The position numbers were made by a program, and so were the translations under genes. Under the pieces are notes generated by a model, which worked only from the letters and a program-made list of their open reading frames with translations, was not told the DNA's origin and did no database searches. From Dolichospermum circinale AWQC310F (GTDB lineage: Bacteria; Cyanobacteriota; Cyanobacteriia; Cyanobacteriales; Nostocaceae), in NCBI RefSeq assembly GCF_000426925.1, contig NZ_KE384713.1, forward strand, positions 1 through 61,499: a stretch of 61,499 bases of DNA. The letters run 5' to 3'. This document shows positions 26,388 to 34,521 of this stretch, one piece after another. The first letter of the stretch is position 1; each line of letters starts with the position of its first letter.

Positions 26388-28118
26388 ATGAATTGGGGAC
26401 AGCCATTAGGTTCAGTTATTCAAGGTTCTCTGACCGGAGGGTTAGAAGTCAGATTACACCCAGATATCTCCGTAGAAGATATGCGGGTAGGTAAATTTCT
26501 CGTGGTAGAAGGGGTACGCTCTCGTTTTTTCTGTCTGCTCACAGATGTATCTTTAGGAACTGCAAATGACCGCATTGTTGCTAGTCCTCCCAATTGGGAA
26601 GATAGTTTTTTGCGCGAGGTATTAGCCGGTAGTGGTACTTATGGAATGATTAACCTCGCGCCAATGTTGATGTTTACCCCGGAATCTCAAGAACCTTTTT
26701 TTTCCACCAATGGTAAATCCCCTAATTCTTTTATACCATCTTCTACGAGTTTAGCATCCTTTCAACCTCAAACCAGTACGACGATGGAATTATTACCTGT
26801 TAAAACTATTCCTAGTCACTTTAGCCAAGTTTACGAAGCAACCGAAGACGACTTTCGTAAGGTGTTTGGTTGGGAAGATGATCCTCAACGTAAAAACTTT
26901 TCTATCGGTAAACCATTAGATATGGATGTGCCGATTTGTATTGATTTGAATCGCTTTGTGGAACGGAGTAATGGTATTTTTGGTAAATCTGGTACTGGTA
27001 AATCTTTTCTCACCCGTTTAATTTTAGCTGGAGTGATTCGGAAAAATGCGGCTGTTAATTTGATTTTTGATATGCACTCGGAATATGGTTGGGAAGCAGT
27101 CGCAGAAGGGAAAACCGTTAACACTGTGAAGGGTTTAAAACAGCTATTTCCTGGAAAAGTGGAAGTTTACACCCTTGATCCAGACTCGACTAAACGCCGA
27201 GGTGTTAGGGACGCTCAGGAACTCTACCTTAGTTATGAACAGGTAGAAGTTGAAGACATTAAATTATGTAATCGTGAGTTAGGACTTTCAGAAGCGGCAT
27301 TGGATAATGCTAATATTCTATTTAGCGAGTTGGGTAAATCTTGGATTATTCAATTGCTGAATATGAGTAATGAAGATATTGAGATGTTTTGTGCAGAAAA
27401 AAGAGGACACAAAGGCTCAATTATGGCATTACAGCGTAAACTATTACGTTTAGATAGCTTAAAGTATATGCGTAGTGCTTGTCCACAAAATTATGTTAAA
27501 AATATAGTTCAATCTTTAGAAGCGGGAAAAAACGTAGTTATTGAATTTGGTTCCCAGTCAAATATGCTTTCATATATGTTAGTGACAAATATGATCACTA
27601 GACGGATACATGAGCATTATGTCAGAAAAGCTGATAAATTTCTCCAAAGTAAAAATCCTTTAGATCGGCCGACACCATTAATGATTACAATAGAGGAAGC
27701 ACACCGCTTTCTTGACCCAGGAGTTGTCCAAAGCACGATTTTTGGAACTATTGCTAGAGAACTGCGGAAGTATTTTGTCACACTTTTGGTAGTTGATCAA
27801 CGTCCATCAGGGATAGATAATGAAGTTATGTCCCAGATAGGTACTCGCATTACGGCTTTGCTCAATGATGAGAAAGATATTGATGCTATTTTTACGGGTG
27901 TATCCGGTGGGGGGGGTTTACGTTCAGTCTTAGCTAAGTTAGACTCTAAACAACAGGCTTTGATTTTAGGTCACGCTGTTCCTATGCCAGTGGTTGTGCG
28001 TACCCGTCCTTATGATACCACATTTTACGCTGAAATTGGGGATGTGGCTTGGGAAGAAAAGTCAGATGAAGAAGTATTCACCGCTGCTGAATTAGCTAAA
28101 GCGGACTTAGGCTTTTAG
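26388..28118 (+). CDS. HerA-type (DUF87) hexameric ATPase
   Basis: The 576-residue protein has an N-terminal HAS-barrel-like region, a Walker A motif G199-KSGTGKS206, a Walker B region ITIEEAHRFLD, and the HerA/FtsK-like sequence DQRPSGIDNEVMSQIGTRI. HerA proteins are DNA translocases that in archaea work with the nuclease NurA in end resection, and in bacteria sometimes occur in defence systems. No nuclease or defence gene lies alongside, so a stand-alone housekeeping role is more likely. There is a proline/serine-rich insert at about 100-135. Confidence 0.88.
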   Translation: MNWGQPLGSVIQGSLTGGLEVRLHPDISVEDMRVGKFLVVEGVRSRFFCLLTDVSLGTANDRIVASPPNWEDSFLREVLAGSGTYGMINLAPMLMFTPESQEPFFSTNGKSPNSFIPSSTSLASFQPQTSTTMELLPVKTIPSHFSQVYEATEDDFRKVFGWEDDPQRKNFSIGKPLDMDVPICIDLNRFVERSNGIFGKSGTGKSFLTRLILAGVIRKNAAVNLIFDMHSEYGWEAVAEGKTVNTVKGLKQLFPGKVEVYTLDPDSTKRRGVRDAQELYLSYEQVEVEDIKLCNRELGLSEAALDNANILFSELGKSWIIQLLNMSNEDIEMFCAEKRGHKGSIMALQRKLLRLDSLKYMRSACPQNYVKNIVQSLEAGKNVVIEFGSQSNMLSYMLVTNMITRRIHEHYVRKADKFLQSKNPLDRPTPLMITIEEAHRFLDPGVVQSTIFGTIARELRKYFVTLLVVDQRPSGIDNEVMSQIGTRITALLNDEKDIDAIFTGVSGGGGLRSVLAKLDSKQQALILGHAVPMPVVVRTRPYDTTFYAEIGDVAWEEKSDEEVFTAAELAKADLGF

Positions 28119-28631
28119 TTTTAAATTAACAACAGACCACGGACAACGCATAATTTCATAAAATTCCTCCATAATCTAAATAAATCAAGTTCGGTTATCC
28201 GGCCACTTGAAAGCAACTTGAGGGGAAGTTTTTGCGTCACCATGGATAGACCACACAATTTTGGAAAGTTAAGGTAAAGTTATCATCAACATTTTGACTG
28301 AAAATAAGTGCAAAATTGACTATTTGGGAACTTTATCATTGACGCTCTTGGTAGAAATATGATACAAAAGTAGACACATACTGATTCTGTTTTTTCAGAC
28401 AAATACTAGATAAAAAAAGAAGAATTTTTGAAACCGGTCAAATGTGTTGTTAAGAGTCCAAAATTCAAGGGAGGTGGGTTAATCAACAGTAAACTAAAAG
28501 CTAAAAATTATTAACGATTACTCAGATTGTAGTGAATAATGGTAACTTGCCATAAGCAGTCACATATATTGTCAAATTGTCTGCTTAGAAATTAATTGAT
28601 TATGTTTAAAAAGTAGAGGATAAAAGCAACA
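28119..28631 (+). other. 513-bp spacer upstream of the sigma factor gene
   Basis: No gene is seen. It holds a short ACCACGGACAACG repeat relic near 28136. TTGACG at 28339-28344 could be part of a promoter, but no convincing -10 box stands at the right distance. The length suggests a regulated or leader-containing sigma-factor promoter. Confidence 0.4.
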
Positions 28632-29615
28632 ATGTCCACCGTTAAAAATAGTACAGAAAATATCAATGCTAAATTTACGGCTGATATGGTGCGGACCTAT
28701 CTGCGGGAAATTGGCCGTGTACCTTTGTTAAGTCGTGAACAGGAAATTGTTTATGGTAAGCAAGTACAGCAAATGATGGTAATACTAGAGGCTAAGGAAG
28801 CTTTACGCAAAGAAATTGATCATGAACCCAGTTTAGCAGAATGGGCTGCCCATGTTAACCATTCAGAAACAGAATTAAATCATCTCATGGTACAAGGTAG
28901 ACGAGCCAAGCAAAAAATGATTGAAGCCAATTTGCGCTTGGTTGTAGCTATTGCGAAAAAATATCAAAAGCGAAATATGGAATTTCTGGATTTAATTCAG
29001 GAAGGAACTTTGGGGTTAGAAAGAGGTGTAGAAAAATTTGATCCTACCCGAGGTTATAAGTTCTCAACCTATGCTTATTGGTGGATTCGTCAAGCAATTA
29101 CCAGGGCGATCGCCCAACAAGGTCGGACTATCCGCTTACCAATCCATATTACTGAGAAATTGAACAAAATTAAAAAAGTTCAGCGGGAATTGGCGCAAAA
29201 GCTAGGAAGGTCGCCCACACCAGTCGAAATTGCTCAAGAATTGGAGTTAGAACCTGCTCAAATTCGTGAATATCTGAACATGGCGCGTCAACCAGTCTCT
29301 TTAGACGTGCGTGTTGGTGATAACCAAGATACTGAGTTACAAGAAATGTTAGAAGATGATAGTCCTTCCCCTGAGCATTATACCACCCAGGAATTTCTCC
29401 GTCAGGACTTGAATAACCTGCTGGCTGAACTCACACCCCAACAGCGTCAAGTTGTAGCCTTACGCTTTGGTTTAGAAGACGGAAATGAAATGTCCTTAGC
29501 GAAAGTTGGAGAACGATTAAACCTGAGTCGGGAACGAGTGCGTCAATTGGAGCATCAAGCCCTCGCACATTTACGTCGTCGCCGCGCTAATGTTAAAGAG
29601 TACGTTGCTAGTTAG
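28632..29615 (+). CDS. Group 2 (RpoD-like, non-essential) sigma factor
   Basis: The 327-residue sigma-70 protein lacks the long region 1.1 of the principal sigma. It starts with region 1.2 (MVRTYLREIGRVPLLSREQEI). Region 2 is well conserved (ANLRLVVAIAKKYQKRNMEFLDLIQEG, KFSTYAYWWIRQAI), followed by region 3 and region 4 with the HTH LSRERVRQLEHQALAHLRR. This is the SigB/SigC/SigD/SigE class that directs stress, circadian or nitrogen responses in cyanobacteria; I cannot assign which member. An intrinsic terminator follows at 29666-29693. Confidence 0.92.
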   Translation: MSTVKNSTENINAKFTADMVRTYLREIGRVPLLSREQEIVYGKQVQQMMVILEAKEALRKEIDHEPSLAEWAAHVNHSETELNHLMVQGRRAKQKMIEANLRLVVAIAKKYQKRNMEFLDLIQEGTLGLERGVEKFDPTRGYKFSTYAYWWIRQAITRAIAQQGRTIRLPIHITEKLNKIKKVQRELAQKLGRSPTPVEIAQELELEPAQIREYLNMARQPVSLDVRVGDNQDTELQEMLEDDSPSPEHYTTQEFLRQDLNNLLAELTPQQRQVVALRFGLEDGNEMSLAKVGERLNLSRERVRQLEHQALAHLRRRRANVKEYVAS

Positions 29616-29665
29616 AAATATAAACGCGCACGAGGGTGTTTTAAATGATCTCAAGTGGATATACG

Positions 29666-29693
29666 CCTCCTGAACCCAGGGGGTAATTTTTTT
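29666..29693 (+). terminator. Intrinsic terminator after sigma factor gene
   Basis: CCTCCTG-AACC-CAGGGGG forms a 7-bp stem (one G-U), followed by TAATTTTTTT. The rest of the 29616-30108 spacer is AT-rich without a recognisable gene. Confidence 0.75.
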
Positions 29694-30108
29694 GTATTGA
29701 GTTTTTATTGTGGGAAATTTGGGAATTAGTCCTTGTCTGTATCGAGAAGTTCAGGAATGAAGAAGGTTTGATAACAAGATGTTTGGATAATTTGTTCTCA
29801 AATGCTCATAAAAAAATAAAGTGTATTATTGATCACTGAAAAACAAACAATAACAATGACAAAGTAAAAAAGTCTCAAATCTCAATTTTACATCCCCCCA
29901 GTGGATGAATTAATGAAGATAAGCGTAAATTCATTAAATAATGATTATCTTTTGATTATTCCCGAAAATTCTATAAATAGGGATTTTTTGATGATTTAAA
30001 GTCAAAATATATAGATGAAACTTTCGAGGGAATCTTTAATCATTAGTATTTAGTTATTATTTCAAGAAGCGAAAAAACAACGGTTAAGTTTGTTACAGGA
30101 GAAATTGT

Positions 30109-30819
30109 ATGCTTAATTATATTTCCAAACTCATTACTTCCAGCCAATTAAAATTTCCCCTGACTGGCTTGATCATTTCCGTTGGTGTTTTAGGTATTGT
30201 TTATTCTAGTCAACAACATCAAAAACTACTATCACCAGCAACTTTGTCTAGCAATAATTATATATCACATAATCATAAAAATGAAAGTAATTCTGGATAT
30301 TCGGTTAGATCACAACTTGGAGAAATAAAACGGGAGAAAGTCGAACAACCTCAAATTTCTAATTCTGCTAATTCCTATCAACTATCTCCTGATAAACTGA
30401 CGAAAAATACGACAAAATCATCCACAAATACAATAAAATCAGGAACAAAACAAAAACTCCAATTTCCAGAACAAGATGGTATTTATCTGTATGGAAAATC
30501 AGAAGAGGGTTACATTGTTTTTCAAAAACGCCAAAATCAAATCATTGGTGCTTTGTATTTTCCCCAATCTGAATTTACTTGTTTTCAGGGTAGTTTGGCT
30601 AAGTCAGGAAAATTAGCTATGATGGTAAGAACTTTACCTGGGGAAGTCGGGACAATAGAGGTAGCGACAACAAGTACAATCCCTAAAATTAATGAAAATG
30701 AGTTCACAACTTATCCTTATTCAGTAAATTTAGAAGACTATCATCGCTTGAGTTCTGTAAGTTCTAATGATAGAAAAATTTTACAGATATGTCAACAAGG
30801 AAGCGATGGTTTTAGGTAA
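30109..30819 (+). CDS. Membrane-anchored hypothetical protein
   Basis: I do not recognise the family. The 236-residue protein has one N-terminal hydrophobic segment (about 17-33), a Ser/Asn/Thr/Lys-rich low-complexity stretch (about 45-125), and a C-terminal domain of about 110 residues (GIYLYGKSEEGYIVFQKRQ, ALYFPQSEFTCFQGSL). Two cysteines occur in the C-terminal part. It is probably periplasmic and anchored. The ATG at 30109 is supported by ACAGGAGAAATTGT just upstream. It converges with cobO. Confidence 0.7.
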   Translation: MLNYISKLITSSQLKFPLTGLIISVGVLGIVYSSQQHQKLLSPATLSSNNYISHNHKNESNSGYSVRSQLGEIKREKVEQPQISNSANSYQLSPDKLTKNTTKSSTNTIKSGTKQKLQFPEQDGIYLYGKSEEGYIVFQKRQNQIIGALYFPQSEFTCFQGSLAKSGKLAMMVRTLPGEVGTIEVATTSTIPKINENEFTTYPYSVNLEDYHRLSSVSSNDRKILQICQQGSDGFR

Positions 30820-30842
30820 TTAATAACTTGGTAATATAGATA

Positions 30843-30882
30843 GGTGATAGATAGGATTTATCGTCATCAAATATCTATCACC
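30843..30882. terminator. Inverted repeat between convergent genes
   Basis: GGTGATAGAT (30843-30852) pairs with ATCTATCACC (30873-30882), and an outer GGTAAT/ATTACC pair extends the stem. It lies between the hypothetical gene and cobO, so it may end both transcripts. There is no clear T-run. Confidence 0.5.
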
Positions 30883-30905
30883 AATACAAATTACCGTATT
30901 AATTC

Positions 30906-31583
30906 TTAATACTCAATTCCTGCTTGCGCCTTCACACCTTGATCACGGAAAGGATGTTTAATTAAGGTCATTTCAGTGACTAAATCAGCCTTTTCAATTA
31001 ATGCTGGTGGTGCGCCTCTTCCGGTGAGAATTACGTGCTTTTCTGGTGGTTTTTCAGCTAAACCTGCTAATACTTGTTCAACTTGTAAATAACCCATTTT
31101 CAAAGCAATATTAATTTCATCTAAAAGCACTAATTTAAAATCGGGATTTTTGATAAATTCTAGGGATTTTTCCCAAGCAGCAGCGGCTTTATCCAAATCT
31201 CGATCACGATCTTGAGTTTCCCATGTAAAGCCTTCTCCCATAGCATGAAATTCCAATTGGTTTTCCCAATGACTAAAAGCGCGTTTTTCTGCTGGTTCCC
31301 ACGAGCCTTTAATGAATTGAACTATGGCTACTTTATGTCCATGACCAAGGGATCTTAAAACCATTCCCAAAGCCGCAGTAGTTTTACCTTTTCCATGACC
31401 AGTATTGACGATAATTAAGCCTTTTTCGGGTATGGCTTTAGCTATTCTTTGGTCTTGAATTTCTTTCCGTCGCTGCATTTTTTGACGGTATTTTTCATCA
31501 GTTTGCGATGATGATATTACCTCATCAATTAAACGGGAAATTTCTTGATCTGGATTTAATTCTTCTGGTGTGTCGCTTTTCAT
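30906..31583 (-). CDS. cobO: Cob(I)yrinic acid a,c-diamide adenosyltransferase
   Basis: Transfers the adenosyl group from ATP to cobalt in cobalamin (or pseudocobalamin) synthesis. The 225-residue CobO/BtuR type has a P-loop T61-GHGKGKTT69 after GLIIVN, and later VAIVQFIKGSW, KLVLLDEINIAL and HVILTGRGAPP, all typical of this family. The N-terminal 45 residues are a charged helical extension common in cyanobacterial members. It appears monocistronic; no cobalamin riboswitch was seen upstream. Confidence 0.93.
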   Translation of the reverse strand: MKSDTPEELNPDQEISRLIDEVISSSQTDEKYRQKMQRRKEIQDQRIAKAIPEKGLIIVNTGHGKGKTTAALGMVLRSLGHGHKVAIVQFIKGSWEPAEKRAFSHWENQLEFHAMGEGFTWETQDRDRDLDKAAAAWEKSLEFIKNPDFKLVLLDEINIALKMGYLQVEQVLAGLAEKPPEKHVILTGRGAPPALIEKADLVTEMTLIKHPFRDQGVKAQAGIEY

Positions 31584-31687
31584 AAACCCTGTTGATAAAT
31601 AACTGTTAAGACTAAGAGCATGAAGTATAATTTTCGTGTTTTGACAAATTCATTAGTTATGATAGACCAGAAATTACATAAATTCTG

Positions 31688-32047
31688 TTACCTGCGATCT
31701 GAATAATTTGTTTTATATTCTGCTTCGAGTCGTTGACATTCTTCTTGATATCGAGCAAATTCAATATCTAGTGATTTCTTATTAGCATAATAATAAGCCA
31801 ACGCAGTGTAAATACCTGCAATTGTCAAATAAGGCTTATCTTCAATAATTTCTTCTGGGGTCATACCAGATTTAATTTCATTGACAATATACTGAACAGT
31901 AATACGAGTATCAGCAATTCGCGGACGACCACCACAAGTATCTGGTGTGCTAACAATTAAAGTAGAAATATCAATATTTGGGTTACGTCGCAACAATCCC
32001 CTGACAATAGTATTATCAAAATTCTCATCAGCCAGCAGTTTCAACAT
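31688..32047 (-). CDS. Chimeric DUF5615-stub::DUF433 protein
   Basis: The first about 27 residues (MLKLLADENFDNTIVRGLLRR..) are the start of a DUF5615 PIN-like toxin, including its early acidic D-E-N motif. The rest (about 30-95: VSTPDTCGGRPRIADTRITV.., GMTPEEIIEDKPYLTIAGIYTAL) is a complete DUF433 domain, normally the partner antitoxin of DUF5615. The toxin domain has therefore lost its body and been joined to a second antitoxin domain. Its ATG overlaps the stop of the upstream DUF433 gene (ATGTTGA, 32041-32047), the overlap expected for the original antitoxin-toxin pair. Toxin activity is unlikely. A deletion between tandem toxin-antitoxin pairs would explain it. Confidence 0.8.
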   Translation of the reverse strand: MLKLLADENFDNTIVRGLLRRNPNIDISTLIVSTPDTCGGRPRIADTRITVQYIVNEIKSGMTPEEIIEDKPYLTIAGIYTALAYYYANKKSLDIEFARYQEECQRLEAEYKTNYSDRR

Positions 32048-32400
32048 ACTTCCCGTTCTGCTTTCCGCGCCAGCAGTCTATCACGCAACCCTTGGGGGTC
32101 AAATCTGGCCTCATTTATTTTACGAATTTCCTGTGCTTGTTGCTGTCTTTGCTGTAAATACACTTCCACTTCTTGTTGATGATTGAGATAGAAGGCAATG
32201 GTAGCATAAATATCAGCAAGTTTAAGGGATGGATAACGATAAGCAATTTCTTCTGCTGTTGTTCCTTGTTTAAAAACAGCAATTACCGTATCGAGTGTTA
32301 CACGAGTTTTACCTATCCTAATGACACCATCAGTGGTAAATTCCAATGGCGCTGGTTCAGATACAATTCCTTCAGAGAGACTCACTAAAGCTTGTGCCAT
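32041..32400 (-). CDS. DUF433 antitoxin-like protein
   Basis: The 119-residue DUF433 protein contains IRIGKTRVTLDTVIAVFKQG and EEIAYRYPSLKLADIYATI, the winged-HTH-like core of the family, with a Gln/Arg-rich C-terminal helix. DUF433 proteins are predicted antitoxins paired with DUF5615 PIN-like toxins. A TTG at 32412 could extend the frame by 4 residues, but the ATG at 32400 is preferred. It overlaps the chimeric gene by 7 bp, indicating translational coupling. Confidence 0.85.
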   Translation of the reverse strand: MAQALVSLSEGIVSEPAPLEFTTDGVIRIGKTRVTLDTVIAVFKQGTTAEEIAYRYPSLKLADIYATIAFYLNHQQEVEVYLQQRQQQAQEIRKINEARFDPQGLRDRLLARKAEREVC

Positions 32401-32592
32401 AATTAATAACAAGTTAGTTGTCTTTAATCATAGCAAATAATAGAAATAAAACTCAATACAAAACTGCATTAATCCTTCAGTATACCATTAAGGATTGTCC
32501 CTAACTCATATCGCTAAATAACATTTTAGGAACTTCCGTACAAATACGATAACATTATATTCGGCATATTTAGTATTCAGGATTCCCCAAAA

Positions 32593-33741
32593 ATGTCACA
32601 AAAACAAGGTAAGAAAATTGCACCTACTCCCATATCTAACAATGTTAGCGTGGTTGATTTGATTGATACCTATTTTACCGCCTACAACTCAGCCCGGTTG
32701 CGGGAAGCCTGTCAACTGCTGACTAAGGAAGTGTTTCAAGAGGGTGTCACCGTAGGCGTTAGCCTGTCTGGGGCTATGACACCCGCAGGTTTTGGGGTTT
32801 CCGCCCTTGCGCCCCTAATTCGCAATGGTTTTATTGACTGGATGATTTGCACAGGTGCGAATCTTTACCATGATATGCATTATGGTTTGGGCTTTGAACT
32901 ATTTGCTGGTAGTCCGTTTTTAGATGATGTCAAATTGCGGGAAGAAGGAACAATCAGAATTTATGACATTATTTTCGGTTACGATGTACTGCTAGAAACC
33001 GACGCTTTTATCCGTAAAGTTCTTCAAGCTGAACCTTTTCAAAAGCGTATGGGAACGGCGGAATTTCATTATTTACTCGGTAAGTGTGTGTGGGAAATAG
33101 AACAGCAATTGGGGGTGAAAAATTCCTGTTTGTTGGCGACGGCTTATGAATATGGCATACCTATTTATACTTCTTCTCCCGGTGATAGTTCTATCGGTAT
33201 GAATGTCGCCGCTTTGGCTTTAGAAGGTTCAAAATTGGTATTAGATCCGGCTATTGATGTCAATGAAACCGCAGCAATTGTTTATGGGGCGCGAGAAAAT
33301 GAAGGCACAAGTGCGGCGGTAATTATTGGTGGTGGTAGTCCTAAAAACTTTTTACTACAAACACAACCGCAAATACACGAGGTTTTAGGATTGGAAGAAC
33401 GGGGACATGATTTCTTTGTTCAGTTTACTGATGCACGTCCTGATACTGGTGGTTTATCTGGGGCGACTCCCGCTGAAGCTGTGAGTTGGGGTAAAATTGA
33501 TCCCGATGAATTACCTAGTGCTATTGTTTGTTATACTGATAGTACAATTGCTTTACCTTTAGTGACGGCTTATGTACTGAATCAATGTCCACCTCGTTCC
33601 CTGAAGCGGTTGTATGATCAACGTCTAACTTTATTAGATACATTGCAAAAAGATTATTTAGCGGCTAAGGATCAGCCTGTGAGTGAGATTAGTCAGGAAA
33701 AAACGGCTACTTATCCCTGCGGTAAACTAATTAAAGGTTAA
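32593..33741 (+). CDS. Deoxyhypusine-synthase-like protein (polyamine NAD enzyme)
   Basis: The 382-residue member of the deoxyhypusine synthase family has an NAD-binding core ([41 protein letters not shown]). The catalytic lysine K301 is kept in EAVSWGKI, equivalent to the lysine that carries the aminobutyl intermediate. Bacteria lack the eIF5A substrate, and bacterial homologues are linked to homospermidine or related polyamine synthesis. The product here is therefore inferred to be a polyamine. It appears monocistronic and is followed by a perfect palindromic repeat. Confidence 0.85.
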   Translation: MSQKQGKKIAPTPISNNVSVVDLIDTYFTAYNSARLREACQLLTKEVFQEGVTVGVSLSGAMTPAGFGVSALAPLIRNGFIDWMICTGANLYHDMHYGLGFELFAGSPFLDDVKLREEGTIRIYDIIFGYDVLLETDAFIRKVLQAEPFQKRMGTAEFHYLLGKCVWEIEQQLGVKNSCLLATAYEYGIPIYTSSPGDSSIGMNVAALALEGSKLVLDPAIDVNETAAIVYGARENEGTSAAVIIGGGSPKNFLLQTQPQIHEVLGLEERGHDFFVQFTDARPDTGGLSGATPAEAVSWGKIDPDELPSAIVCYTDSTIALPLVTAYVLNQCPPRSLKRLYDQRLTLLDTLQKDYLAAKDQPVSEISQEKTATYPCGKLIKG

Positions 33742-33796
33742 AGTGGCATTGCTGATTTTTGGGATCAAAAACAATTTCGCATATATTTAAAACCCT

Positions 33797-33826
33797 TGTA
33801 GAGACGTTCCATGGAACGTCTCTACA
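33797..33826. repeat. Perfect 30-nt palindrome (GAGACGTTCC family)
   Basis: TGTAGAGACGTTCCA and its exact reverse complement form a 30-base palindrome without loop. A diverged copy lies at 24199-24224. The flanking spacer 33742-34042 otherwise holds only AT-rich sequence, probably including the psb34 promoter. Confidence 0.85.
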
Positions 33827-34042
33827 CCCAAAAAACATCCCGCATTTATGCAGCGCCGTTCAAGTATATTAGACATCTGGTGAAAATTAAATGTCCAAAA
33901 CATCAAAATCTGTCCGAGGAAATATTCCCAGATGTCTATGTGGTGGGTTCAATATGCTGATTTTAATTATTTAACTACTTTTATGAGAGTAATGTCAAAT
34001 TTGTGTAACATTAATTAAAAGATGATAACAAGGAATAACTTT

Positions 34043-34222
34043 ATGCCCTATACAACGGAAGAAGGCGGCCGTCTGAATAACTTCCCCAAAGAACCCAAGG
34101 TTTATCAAGCCGAACCGCCAACAAACGCTCAAAAGCGTAATTATATTATTTTAGGGATTGCAGCGGCGCTTTTGGTTGGGGGAGTAATCTTTGTGGCCTT
34201 CACTGTTTCTAATGTCGGTTGA
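34043..34222 (+). CDS. psb34: Photosystem II assembly-associated protein Psb34
   Basis: A single-span thylakoid protein of 59 residues, recognised by its N-terminus PYTTEEGGRLNNFPKEPKVY and one transmembrane helix (about 33-55, IILGIAAALLVGGVIFVAFTV). Psb34 (earlier a conserved cyanobacterial hypothetical) binds a photosystem II assembly intermediate near CP47. The ATG at 34043 is chosen: AAGGAA lies 8-13 bases upstream and the protein begins at the conserved MPYTTEEGG. The in-frame ATG at 34022 would add seven unconserved residues. A terminator follows. Confidence 0.92.
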   Translation: MPYTTEEGGRLNNFPKEPKVYQAEPPTNAQKRNYIILGIAAALLVGGVIFVAFTVSNVG

Positions 34223-34258
34223 TTGTAGAATTTTATAAAATTTAACTTTTCCTGATCT

Positions 34259-34292
34259 CAGGTTCTTGCTTTCACAAAGAGCCTGATTTTTT
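34259..34292 (+). terminator. Intrinsic terminator after psb34
   Basis: CAGGTTCTT pairs with AAGAGCCTG (one G-U), loop about 9 bases, followed by ATTTTTT. Confidence 0.8.
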
Positions 34293-34521
34293 GTTAGCAT
34301 GGGGCAAAGCATAGTAACTATAATGATTATATTTTTTTAACTTCGATCTAGCCGGAAAACCTTAATTAATCCTGAAAGAGAAAACATCTCAGTTATGAAC
34401 TCTAGACCTGAAGATGGATTCATATTACCCGTATCTGATTAGTTGACTACATTTAAGACGAGAGTTAAAGACTGAGATCGTTATATGTGACATCAATATT
34501 AAATAAATTTATTCAGTCGGA

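Noticed and set aside
26388-28118. HerA-like ATPase as part of a HerA-based defence system
   Set aside because: No SIR2, nuclease, DUF4297 or NurA gene is adjacent. The neighbours are a GST and a sigma factor gene.
30906-31687. Cobalamin riboswitch before cobO
   Set aside because: The upstream DNA to the next gene is about 100 bp, AT-rich, and shows no B12-box-like sequence.
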